DNA from: Bacteroidota bacterium | Lineage (GTDB): Bacteria; Bacteroidota; Bacteroidia; Chitinophagales; Chitinophagaceae | DNA length: 11,327 nt | Direction of reading: 5' to 3' | Assembly: GCA_023429985.1 (NCBI GenBank) | Contig: JAEZCV010000133.1 | Coordinates: 1-11,327 of the forward strand | Part shown: positions 1-6,316 of the stretch, one piece after another | Position numbering within the stretch: position 1 is the first letter of the stretch | Layout of the letters: every line of letters begins with the position of its first letter | The notes under the pieces: generated by a model | Told to the model about the DNA's origin: nothing | The model's database searches: none | What the model saw: the letters and a program-made list of their open reading frames with translations, nothing else | Program-made: the position numbers and the translations under genes

Positions 1-2
1 AG

Positions 3-497
3 TTAAATGGTTGGATCAGTTATACTTATTCAAGAATATTATTGCAGGCCGATGATCCTAATACAGGTATCAGTATAAATGGTGGTGCATGGTATGCTGC
101 CAACTACGACAAGCCTCACGATGCAACTGCAGTGGGTAACTTCCGGGTGAATCACAGGTTCAGCCTGAGTATAAATATGACATACAGCACGGGCCGGCCT
201 ATAACCGTTCCAATAGGAAGGTATTATTATGGCGGTGCGCAGCGAGTATTGTATTCCGACAGGAATGCATACAGGATACCCGATTATTTCCGCGCCGACT
301 TCTCCATGAACATTGATGGAAACTTCAAGGCAAATAAAACCACGAGAAATTCATGGACGATTGGTGTTTATAATATCACCGGAAGAAGAAATCCCTTTTC
401 GGTTTATTATGTTTCAGAAAATGGAAATATCAACGGGTACAAACTTTCCATTTTTGGAAACATGATCCCATTCATTAATTATAATATCAGGTTTTAA
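3..497 (+). CDS. TonB-dependent receptor, C-terminal part (5' end outside window)
   Basis: This is the last ~165 residues of an outer-membrane TonB-dependent receptor, the class that imports large or scarce substrates using TonB/ExbBD energy. The frame is open from base 3 without a start, so the gene begins upstream of the window. The sequence shows alternating hydrophobic/polar strands rich in Tyr, Phe, Trp and Asn (for example WISYTYSRI at the beginning), the motif YSTGRPITVP followed by a loop and YRIPDYFRADFS, then a final strand ending NYNIRF. A terminal Phe is the usual BAM-recognition residue of beta-barrel proteins. The YSTGRP...YRIPDYxRxD pattern is typical of Bacteroidota receptors carrying an N-terminal carboxypeptidase-regulatory-like domain. 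The DUF4249 lipoprotein starts on the next base after the TAA, so the two are surely co-transcribed and probably coupled in translation. The substrate cannot be told from this fragment. Confidence 0.9.
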   Translation, partial: LNGWISYTYSRILLQADDPNTGISINGGAWYAANYDKPHDATAVGNFRVNHRFSLSINMTYSTGRPITVPIGRYYYGGAQRVLYSDRNAYRIPDYFRADFSMNIDGNFKANKTTRNSWTIGVYNITGRRNPFSVYYVSENGNINGYKLSIFGNMIPFINYNIRF

Positions 498-1631
498 ATG
501 AAAAATTACTTTTTATATATAGCTGTTCTTTCCCTTTTATTTGCAGGCTGTAAAGAGGAGTACGATTTCCCCCTCCGCTCTTCGGATGTTTCTCTTATGG
601 TGGTGGAAGGAAATCTGAATGTTGGTAATGATTCTACCAATATTACCTTATCAAGATCCATGAAACTGGATGAAATAGTTCAGTTTAAACCCATTTTGCA
701 GGCCCAGGTGCTTGTAGAAGGAAAAGATAATTCAGTTTCTACCCTCACGGAAAAAGGAGGTGGAAATTATTATAGCTCCGGACTTGGAATGGCCGTAGGA
801 AACGAATACCGACTGCGCATAAAAACGCCAGATGGTAAGGAATACCTTTCCGATTGGGTGCTTGCACGTAGCACGCCGGAAATTGATACAATTAAATGGG
901 AAAGATTACCTAACGGTATAAGTTTTTCCAGCAGCACACAGGATCCAACCAACAATACCCGCTACTATAAATGGGAATATGAAGAAACATGGCAGATCAA
1001 TTCCTATTTTACTTCGGATTTTAAATGGGTGGGCGATGCAAATATAGTGTATACTCCTGCCCAGGACTTGCCTAATACCTGCTGGAAATACGACAGGTCA
1101 AGAACCATTATGATTGGTTCAAGTGCACAGTATGCACAGGATGTGATCTCTGATCTACCTTTATACTTTATTGCTGAGAATAATGAAAAGCTGGGCGTAA
1201 GGTACAGTGTATTGTTAAAGCAATATGCACTTTCAAAACAGGCATATGAATATCTCAACCTGATGAAGAAGAATACCGAAACGCTTGGCTCTATTTTCGA
1301 TCCACTGCCTTCCGAAATGAGAGGAAATATTTCTAATGTCAACGACCCTTCAGAAATTGTGATTGGCTATGTTAACGCTTCTGCCGAAACCAGGAAGCGG
1401 ATTTTTGTAACGTCAATAGAAGCTAACTGGGGTTATCCTTATCCAATTCCCTGCAATTATTTTTTAATTGCCAATCATCCCGATTCAATACGCAAATACA
1501 TACCTCTTTATCTGCCCTGGGCAGCTGAAGAACCTGTTCCTGGAGTTATCACGGATTATTATGTTGCACCGCCTGTTTGTGTGGACTGTACTTTAAGAGG
1601 CGGAAATACAGCCCGGCCAAATTACTGGTAA
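498..1631 (+). CDS. DUF4249 family lipoprotein, partner of the TonB receptor
   Basis: A 377-residue predicted outer-membrane lipoprotein of the DUF4249 family, whose members usually sit directly downstream of a TonB-dependent receptor. Residues 1-17 form a signal peptide with lipobox FAGC (Cys18). The residues after Cys are KEEYD, an acidic stretch with a lysine that resembles the lipoprotein export signals described in Bacteroidota, so surface exposure is plausible (inference). Family hallmarks seen: a central NTCWKYDRS segment, RYSVLLKQYALS followed by AYEYL, SIFDPLPSEMRGNI, EIVIGY, and a C-terminal CVDCTLRGG ending in RPNYW. The two close cysteines near the end may be structural. The ATG abuts the receptor stop codon (TAAATG), with no gap. 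By analogy with SusD-type partners it may bind or gate substrate at the cell surface, but no DUF4249 function is established to my knowledge. Confidence 0.9.
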   Translation: MKNYFLYIAVLSLLFAGCKEEYDFPLRSSDVSLMVVEGNLNVGNDSTNITLSRSMKLDEIVQFKPILQAQVLVEGKDNSVSTLTEKGGGNYYSSGLGMAVGNEYRLRIKTPDGKEYLSDWVLARSTPEIDTIKWERLPNGISFSSSTQDPTNNTRYYKWEYEETWQINSYFTSDFKWVGDANIVYTPAQDLPNTCWKYDRSRTIMIGSSAQYAQDVISDLPLYFIAENNEKLGVRYSVLLKQYALSKQAYEYLNLMKKNTETLGSIFDPLPSEMRGNISNVNDPSEIVIGYVNASAETRKRIFVTSIEANWGYPYPIPCNYFLIANHPDSIRKYIPLYLPWAAEEPVPGVITDYYVAPPVCVDCTLRGGNTARPNYW

Positions 1632-1659
1632 TAAATATTGAAATTTCATATATACAAAA

Positions 1660-3999
1660 ATGATTCATCGCATACTTATATTTTTAATGACTCTGTTTTC
1701 TTTAAAGTTGTCAGCGCAGCAGGATTTTCCTGCCATGGCTTCATCTAAATTGAAAGAGCATCATGAACAAACCCTTCCGGAAAAAATTTACCTGCATACG
1801 GATAAGAATTTTTATGTAACCGGCGATATTCTTTGGTTTAAGGTTTACAATACAAATGCCACTACAAACCAGCCTGTTTCATATAACACGGTTGTATATG
1901 CGGAAATTCTGGATCCTTCCAATAAACCTGTTTTGCAGGCTGTTATCAATATGAACCAGGGAAAGAATGGTTCATTTCAGCTTCCATTAACGCTGGAATC
2001 GGGAAACTATACCATTAGAAGTTATACTTCGTGGATGAAAAATTTTTCTCCTGAATATTTTTTTACAAAAACTATTACTATAGTAAATCCTTTAAAGAGC
2101 GGTGGTATTGACCCTGCTTCCATTCAAGGAGAACCTGTAGCTGGTTTTTTTCCCGAAGGTGGCAATATGGTGGCAGGTATCCCGTCAAAAATTGCTTTTA
2201 AAATTTCAGATCCTTTTGGTAAAGGCATCGATGCTTCGGGATATTTGCTTGAAGATAATGATACATTATTGCCGCTAAATACCCTGGTAATGGGGATGGG
2301 CAATTTTAAAATGACGCCCGTTGCCGGAAAACAATACAAAGCAGTGTTTACCCTCACCGATGGAAGTTCATTCACAAAAGAACTTCCGGCAGCACAACCT
2401 AAGGGATTTGTAATGAATCTTGATGAACAGGGCGATGAACTGGTGTTTACAATTCGTTCGAATGATGCACCGGATGGAACCGAGATATTTCTATTGGGAC
2501 ATACCAGGCAACAAGTGAAATTTTCCCAAAAAACAAATATGGTCCAGGGAATTTCTGTTTTTCGTTTCAACAGGAATTTGCTGGGTGAAGGCATTAGCAC
2601 ATTTACAGCATTTGCGGGCAGACAACCCGTTGCCGAACGTTTATATTTTATAAACCCAGGAGTGGATGCATTTGTAGCCGGCCTTGATAAGGAATCTTAT
2701 TTTCCCAGGAAAAAGGCCAGGCTTACTATTGGCAAGGAGGGTATTGCTAAGACCAACCTTTCACAGCTTTCTTTAGCGGTTTATAAAATTGATACCCTTC
2801 AGCAAAGAGACCAGGTAGATATTGTTAATTATTTATGGCTCACATCCGAACTGAAAGGAAACATTGAACACCCTTCTTTTTATTTTTCTTCTTCACCACT
2901 TGCCAGGGAAGCTGCAGATAATTTAATGCTAACACAGGGCTGGAGAAGGTTTAAATGGACAGATATACTTTCCGGTACACCGGGCAAGCAGGTGTATTCT
3001 TTTGAAACGGGACATCAAACCATTTCAGCCAGGGTTACAGATCCTGTAAATAATCAGCCGGTAAAAGATATTTCGGTTTTTTTATCGGTTCCTTCTACTA
3101 AGCACAAACTCTTTGTTTCGAAAACAGATGTAAACGGCATGGCACTTTTCCAGGTTAAGGAGTTTTACGGGAATGAAGACGTGATCATACAAACCATGCC
3201 TGCAGACAGCATGTACAAACTGGAGCTGCTGAGTCCTTTTTCAGATAAAATTGCTGCTGTACCAGGAATTCCATTTAAAGGAATTAGTGATGTAAATATG
3301 CTTGAGCAGTATAGTATTGCCATGCAGGCCTCAAACATTTACAATGGTAACCAACTGAATAATTTTATAGAATATCCTATAAACGATACGCTTCCGTTTT
3401 ATGGTAAGGCTCCTTACTCTTATAACCTTGACGATTATAAAAGGTTTACTACAATGGAAGAAGTGTTTAGGGAATTTGTACGTGAAATAAATGTAGGGGC
3501 AGGAAGCGGCGGCTTAAGGTTAAAGGTGTTTAATGAGAATAAAAGGGAAATGGTGGAAGAAAATAACCTGGTTACCATAGATGGAGTTCCCCTTTTTAAC
3601 ACGCATAATATTTTTAATTATGATCCCCTTAAAATTAAAAAGCTGGAGGTGATTCCCGGTAACTATGTGTTAGGAAATGCAAGGTATAATGCAGTTGCTG
3701 CTTTTTATACCTACCCCGAAAATTTTGAAGGTATGCAGGCCGAAGGAAACTCGGTTATTGTAAATTACCAGGGACTACAAAGGGAAAGAGAATTTTACCA
3801 GCCGGTTTATGAAACCGACAGGCAGATTCTGAGCAGAATTCCCGACTTCCGTACAACATTGTTCTGGCAGCCTGAAATCAATTCAACAGAAGTTGAATTT
3901 TATACCTCCGACACCAGGGGTAAATTCATGGTTTCAATCCAGGGCATAGATATTAATGGAAAGCCAGTTGCCTGGAACCAGTTTTTTGAAGTGAAATAA
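1660..3999 (+). CDS. Exported macroglobulin (MG2)-like protein with TonB plug-like domain
   Basis: A 779-residue exported envelope protein. Residues 1-19 are a signal peptide ending LKLSA before QQD, with no lipobox. Residues ~40-145 look like an alpha-2-macroglobulin MG2 domain: PEKIYLHTDKNFYVTGD, then LWFKVY, and SGNYTIRSYTSWMKN. A second macroglobulin-like domain follows at ~160-260 (FFPEGGNMVAG). The segment LMLTQGWRRFKW lies near 425. Around 450-530 there is a carboxypeptidase-regulatory-like/Ig fold (ARVTDPVNNQPVKDISVF...TDVNGMALF). Residues ~599-695 resemble a TonB receptor plug: VTIDGVPLF, DPLKIKKLEVIPG, YNAVAAFYTYPENF. There is no beta-barrel after the plug; only ~85 residues remain. 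It lacks the thioester motif of true macroglobulins in what I can read. It sits 28 bases after the DUF4249 gene and ends before a hairpin terminator, so it is the last gene of the unit. The role is unknown; a periplasmic or outer-membrane accessory of the receptor is the simplest inference. Confidence 0.8.
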   Translation: MIHRILIFLMTLFSLKLSAQQDFPAMASSKLKEHHEQTLPEKIYLHTDKNFYVTGDILWFKVYNTNATTNQPVSYNTVVYAEILDPSNKPVLQAVINMNQGKNGSFQLPLTLESGNYTIRSYTSWMKNFSPEYFFTKTITIVNPLKSGGIDPASIQGEPVAGFFPEGGNMVAGIPSKIAFKISDPFGKGIDASGYLLEDNDTLLPLNTLVMGMGNFKMTPVAGKQYKAVFTLTDGSSFTKELPAAQPKGFVMNLDEQGDELVFTIRSNDAPDGTEIFLLGHTRQQVKFSQKTNMVQGISVFRFNRNLLGEGISTFTAFAGRQPVAERLYFINPGVDAFVAGLDKESYFPRKKARLTIGKEGIAKTNLSQLSLAVYKIDTLQQRDQVDIVNYLWLTSELKGNIEHPSFYFSSSPLAREAADNLMLTQGWRRFKWTDILSGTPGKQVYSFETGHQTISARVTDPVNNQPVKDISVFLSVPSTKHKLFVSKTDVNGMALFQVKEFYGNEDVIIQTMPADSMYKLELLSPFSDKIAAVPGIPFKGISDVNMLEQYSIAMQASNIYNGNQLNNFIEYPINDTLPFYGKAPYSYNLDDYKRFTTMEEVFREFVREINVGAGSGGLRLKVFNENKREMVEENNLVTIDGVPLFNTHNIFNYDPLKIKKLEVIPGNYVLGNARYNAVAAFYTYPENFEGMQAEGNSVIVNYQGLQREREFYQPVYETDRQILSRIPDFRTTLFWQPEINSTEVEFYTSDTRGKFMVSIQGIDINGKPVAWNQFFEVK

Positions 4000-4000
4000 A

Positions 4001-4022
4001 AAAACCGGGTCGCCCCGGTTTT
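4001..4022. terminator. Bidirectional intrinsic terminator between convergent genes
   Basis: A perfect 9-bp stem (AAAACCGGG at 4001-4009 and CCCGGTTTT at 4014-4022) encloses a 4-base loop TCGC. It lies directly after the stop of the macroglobulin-like gene and 3 bases before the end of hpf on the other strand. The A-run before the stem (from about 3996) provides a U-tract for minus-strand transcripts, and the TTTT plus later T-rich bases serve the plus strand, so it should terminate both genes. Confidence 0.88.
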
Positions 4023-4025
4023 AAG

Positions 4026-4340
4026 TTATTTTGTTTTTCCCTGCCAGTTGTCCACCTGCTTATCTTTGGTCTTCCTGATCATAGCCTGGAGTTTATTTAC
4101 AGCCGCATCGGTGGCCTGCTCAAATTCCGCACTATGTTCTTTTACAAAATGATCATTGCCCGGAACCTCGAGCCTGATTTCAACATAGTTGTTTGGCGTT
4201 GCTTTATCGGGGCCTAGAAACAAAGTTACATTTGCTCTAATAATATGATCTGAAGGAGAGAGTTTCTGAAGTTTCTCTTTAATATAACCTTCCAGCTTGT
4301 CGCCTGCGGTAAATCCCAGCGATGAAATAATTACATCCAT
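4026..4340 (-). CDS. hpf: Ribosome hibernation-promoting factor (HPF/RaiA family, short form)
   Basis: A 104-residue cytoplasmic protein of the HPF/YfiA (RaiA) family, which binds the decoding region of the 30S subunit and idles ribosomes in stationary phase or stress. It has the one-domain length of short HPF, without the C-terminal dimerisation domain of long HPF. The layout fits the beta-alpha-beta-beta-beta-alpha fold: DVIISSLGFTAGDKLEGYI at the N-terminus, then IIRANVTLFLG, NYVEIRLEVPG, and a final helix FEQATDAAVNKLQAMIRKTK, rich in basic residues that would contact rRNA. The ATG at 4340 gives the usual HPF N-terminus. It is transcribed alone, towards a shared terminator, and diverges from a small unknown gene across an 88-base gap holding a palindrome. 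Growth-phase control is expected from the family but not shown here. Confidence 0.92.
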   Translation of the reverse strand: MDVIISSLGFTAGDKLEGYIKEKLQKLSPSDHIIRANVTLFLGPDKATPNNYVEIRLEVPGNDHFVKEHSAEFEQATDAAVNKLQAMIRKTKDKQVDNWQGKTK

Positions 4341-4371
4341 ATCTTTACGTTTTTTATGAAGAAACCATTAT

Positions 4372-4392
4372 CATACCATTATTAATGGCATG
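4372..4392. promoter_or_regulatory. Imperfect 21-bp palindrome, candidate operator upstream of hpf
   Basis: The core is a perfect dyad, CCATTA at 4376-4381 and TAATGG at 4383-4388, around a single T. The dyad extends as CAT/ATG on the outside after one mismatch (A4375 versus C4389). A related half-sequence, ACCATTAT, occurs just before it near 4364. It lies in the divergent gap between hpf (minus) and the 73-residue gene (plus), where an operator would be expected. Binding is inference; the symmetry itself is seen. Confidence 0.4.
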
Positions 4393-4428
4393 GTGTTTTC
4401 CGAATTTAATTATAAATATTTGAACTGC

Positions 4429-4650
4429 ATGGAGCCTTATATCATTGATGTGTCAAATTTGGAAGAACTGCAGATGATCAGCGATCATGATGAGCTCGAA
4501 AGAATCTTTTATCGCGCAAAAACAACAATTGTGAACGGCGAAAAAGTGATGCTGGTAAGAAAAAATAACCCCGGGAATATCCCATTTTCCCAACTCTCAA
4601 CGCTGGAAGAACTGGATGAATACAGGGCAGCTGTTTTAAGGTATTTATAA
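4429..4650 (+). CDS. Small hypothetical protein (73 aa), acidic, cytoplasmic
   Basis: I do not recognise the family. The chosen start is the ATG at 4429 (MEPYIIDVSNLEELQ), giving 73 residues. An in-frame ATG at 4390 would add 13 residues but lies in the arm of a palindrome and gives an unlikely N-terminus. The protein has no signal peptide or membrane segment. It is rich in Glu/Asp/Leu with two probable helices (NLEELQMISDHDELERIFYRA and, near the end, STLEELDEYRAAVLRYL) flanking a short beta-like stretch VNGEKVMLVRKN, so it looks like a compact alpha/beta domain. Base composition matches the neighbours. A weak AAnnTTTG element at 4415-4422 is very close to the ATG. Its stop codon overlaps that of the convergent gene in TTATAA. 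Confidence 0.7.
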   Translation: MEPYIIDVSNLEELQMISDHDELERIFYRAKTTIVNGEKVMLVRKNNPGNIPFSQLSTLEELDEYRAAVLRYL

Positions 4651-4848
4651 GGATTGGCGGGCGGTTTGTTTCTGCTCTATTAATTCTGCCAGACCCTTTA
4701 ACAGAACAGGAGGAATTTCATCCGCACAATGCCATCTCGATGTTTTGTAAAGGATATATTCGGCGTTCGGGCCGGAGATTAAAACTGTAGTATCGTTAAT
4801 AAAATAAAATTGATAATTTTCACCTGCAACCGTTCCCTTGAATTCCAT
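4645..4848 (-). CDS. Small hypothetical protein (67 aa)
   Basis: Unrecognised family. The ATG at 4848 (MEFKGTVAGENYQFYF) is preferred over an upstream TTG at 4866 that would add MHKILE. The first ~45 residues alternate in a beta-strand manner (FKGTVAGENYQFYFINDTT, VLISGPNAEYILYKTSRWHC), and the rest forms a likely amphipathic helix (IPPVLLKGLAELIEQKQ). There is no signal peptide. Residues Trp, His and Cys occur together (RWHC), which could be a small functional site, but this is speculative. It converges on the 73-residue gene with a 6-base overlap, and there is no terminator between them. Confidence 0.62.
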   Translation of the reverse strand: MEFKGTVAGENYQFYFINDTTVLISGPNAEYILYKTSRWHCADEIPPVLLKGLAELIEQKQTARQSL

Positions 4849-4892
4849 TTCTAGGATTTTGTGCAATATAAGATCAGATCGGTGATTGCACT

Positions 4893-4900
4893 TATATTTG
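4893..4900 (+). promoter_or_regulatory. Bacteroidota -7 promoter element (TATATTTG)
   Basis: A perfect match to the TAnnTTTG consensus of the Bacteroidota primary sigma factor lies 45 bases before the GTG and 24 bases before the alternative ATT start of the propeller lipoprotein. Transcription would begin near 4905-4908. No TTTG -33 box at the usual spacing is visible; the nearest TTTG (4858-4861) is about 31 bases upstream, too far. Confidence 0.4.
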
Positions 4901-4945
4901 AATAGAATTCTTCATCAATAACGCATTTTTAAATATTTACACTTA

Positions 4946-5803
4946 GTGATCAGCACTTTATATTTTCTCACAATACTCAATGCAACCATCCTGGTTTTTA
5001 CCGGAAGCTCCTGTTCTAAATCCACAGACAATAGTGCTAAACCTGTTTTCGATTCTATACCGCAAAAGCAATTATTAAATGCACCCTTGCATGAGATTTC
5101 CGGAATTGCCGCCAGCAAATTCCCGGGCAGCTTCTGGGGGATAGAAGACAGTGGCAATCCTCCACAGATTCACTTGATCAGCGACCAGGGGATTCTTGTA
5201 AAATCGGTTTATGTTAAGGGTTCGGTAAACCGCGATTGGGAAGCATTAGCCATTTCTGACAACGAGATTTATATTGCCGAAACGGGCGATAACGCTTTAC
5301 AGTTTAACGAGTATGCCATTTATAAATTCCCGGAACCCTCGCAAACAACAGATACGGTTTTTAATTTTGAAAAGATCCGGTTTGTTTATCCCGATGGCCC
5401 GCACGACTGTGAAGCTATGTTTGTTGATGCCCAGAGAAATATTTACCTCCTCACAAAAAATTCTAATCCCTCTAAAGTTTATAAAATAAGTTATCCTTAC
5501 CAGCAGGGTTTGAATACTGCTGTGAATGCAGGTGTGATGAAAATAGGAGGGTTGGTTGCTGCGGATATTTCTCCAACGCAGGATGAAGTGCTGGTAAAAA
5601 CCTATACAACACTCTACTATTTAAAAAAATCTCCTGGAGAATCGCTGGAAGACCTTTTGAAAAAAGAACCTGTAAAATTGCCCTATGTGCTCGAGCCGCA
5701 AGGTGAGGCAGTGGGATTTTCAAATGGAAACACCGGTTTTTATACCGTCAGTGAGAAAGCATTTTTAAACCAGGTGAATATTTACTTCTATAAAAGAAAA
5801 TAA
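4946..5803 (+). CDS. Predicted lipoprotein with beta-propeller fold (SdiA-regulated/phytase-like)
   Basis: About 285 residues, predicted to be exported and lipidated. The N-terminus is hydrophobic and ends VFTGSSC (Cys23), a weak but acceptable lipobox. The mature part carries propeller-like repeats: HEISGIAAS and FWGIEDSGNPPQIHLI (from ~49), VNRDWEALAI, IYIAETGDN, a segment ending IYKFPEP, HDCEAMFVDAQRNIYLLTK, and PQGEAVGF. The triple xEA(L/M/V) pattern (DWEAL, DCEAM, QGEAV) fits acidic residues from successive blades facing a central channel, as in phytase-like and SdiA-regulated-type propellers; the family assignment is inference. The GTG at 4946 is the first standard start in frame, but the resulting signal peptide lacks a positive n-region. 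An in-frame ATT at 4925 would add FKYLHL and supply the lysine. The gene stands alone and ends in its own hairpin. Confidence 0.75.
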   Translation: MISTLYFLTILNATILVFTGSSCSKSTDNSAKPVFDSIPQKQLLNAPLHEISGIAASKFPGSFWGIEDSGNPPQIHLISDQGILVKSVYVKGSVNRDWEALAISDNEIYIAETGDNALQFNEYAIYKFPEPSQTTDTVFNFEKIRFVYPDGPHDCEAMFVDAQRNIYLLTKNSNPSKVYKISYPYQQGLNTAVNAGVMKIGGLVAADISPTQDEVLVKTYTTLYYLKKSPGESLEDLLKKEPVKLPYVLEPQGEAVGFSNGNTGFYTVSEKAFLNQVNIYFYKRK

Positions 5804-5820
5804 GCCGCAAAAGCGGCTTA
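5801..5820. terminator. Bidirectional hairpin terminator containing the stop codon
   Basis: A perfect 8-bp stem, TAAGCCGC at 5801-5808 and GCGGCTTA at 5813-5820, with an AAAA loop. The TAA stop of the propeller gene is the first three bases of the stem. For the plus strand a T7 run follows nine bases later (5830-5836). For the minus-strand osmC-like gene, the preceding AAAAGAAAA gives a U-rich tail right after the stem. It should serve both convergent genes. Confidence 0.85.
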
Positions 5821-5837
5821 CCTGGAATGTTTTTTTG

Positions 5838-6248
5838 CTATGCAAGGGAAGCTTCAGATGTAATTTCCGTATTTAATAGTTTTGAAATCGGGCATTCCTT
5901 TTCTGCTTTTTTTACACTTTCGTCAAACTTTGCTTTGTCAATACCGGGTACTTTTCCTGTTACACTTAGGTGAGATTTGGTTACAGAACCATTTTCAAAA
6001 TTTATTTCACATTTTGTTTCCAGGCTTTCAGGGGTAAAACCTGCCTCACCTAAAACAAAACTGAGTTTCATGGTAAAACAACCTGCATGCGCGGCTGCTA
6101 CCAGTTCTTCCGGATTTGTTCCTGTACCATTTTCAAACCTGCTGGTAAATGAATACTGCGTTTTGTCTAAAGTATTACTCTGGGTAGTTAAATGTCCTGT
6201 GCCTTCTTTGCCGGAGCCGTTCCAAACGGCCGTTGCTGTACGTATCAT
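5838..6248 (-). CDS. OsmC family peroxiredoxin
   Basis: A 136-residue OsmC/Ohr-superfamily thiol peroxidase that reduces organic hydroperoxides in the cytoplasm. The ATG at 6248 (MIRTATAVWNGSGKEG) is the natural family start; a longer open frame to 6305 starts in a promoter-like region and is rejected. The two redox cysteines are present: Cys57 in AAHAGCFTMKLS and Cys119 in EKECPISKLL. The conserved Glu of NPEELVAAAHAGC is residue 48, and Arg37 (TSRFENG) may be the usual active-site arginine. The GTGTNPEEL and CPISK motifs fit the OsmC subfamily better than Ohr. The stop codon is TAG. Upstream lie a promoter-like pair of elements and a dyad (6258-6270), suggesting its own stress-controlled promoter as well as possible read-through from ytxJ, 68 bases upstream. 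Confidence 0.93.
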   Translation of the reverse strand: MIRTATAVWNGSGKEGTGHLTTQSNTLDKTQYSFTSRFENGTGTNPEELVAAAHAGCFTMKLSFVLGEAGFTPESLETKCEINFENGSVTKSHLSVTGKVPGIDKAKFDESVKKAEKECPISKLLNTEITSEASLA

Positions 6249-6257
6249 ATAATTTAA

Positions 6258-6270
6258 GTTAAGAGTTAAC
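6258..6270. promoter_or_regulatory. Dyad GTTAA-GAG-TTAAC in the osmC leader, candidate operator
   Basis: A perfect 5-bp inverted repeat with a 3-base spacer, placed between the putative -7 element (6273-6280, minus strand) and the osmC-like ATG (6248). Its position at the expected transcription start would suit a repressor. Only the symmetry and position are seen; the regulator is unknown. Confidence 0.3.
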
Positions 6271-6272
6271 AG

Positions 6273-6306
6273 CAAATCTAGCAAATGTAGCGGAGAGCAG
6301 AACAAA
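6273..6306 (-). promoter_or_regulatory. Promoter of the osmC-like gene (TTTG / TAGATTTG)
   Basis: On the minus strand a TTTG -33 box (6303-6306) is followed after 22 bases by TAGATTTG (6273-6280), matching TTTG-N(19-23)-TAnnTTTG of Bacteroidota. A second -7-like element, TACATTTG, sits at 6282-6289 as part of a 9-base tandem repeat. The start site would fall near 6266-6268, leaving a leader of about 20 bases. Confidence 0.5.
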
Positions 6307-6316
6307 CTAAAGTATG

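Noticed and set aside
1004..1342. 112-codon minus-strand frame inside the DUF4249 gene
   Set aside because: The plus strand carries clear DUF4249 motifs across the same bases; no signal peptide or motif is seen on the minus strand.
2124..2600. 158-codon open frame on the minus strand inside the macroglobulin-like gene
   Set aside because: It is a shadow of a well-supported gene; its translation shows no domain pattern.
6249..6305. N-terminal extension of the OsmC protein
   Set aside because: It lies over promoter-like elements, and MIRTATAVWNG at 6248 is the natural start.
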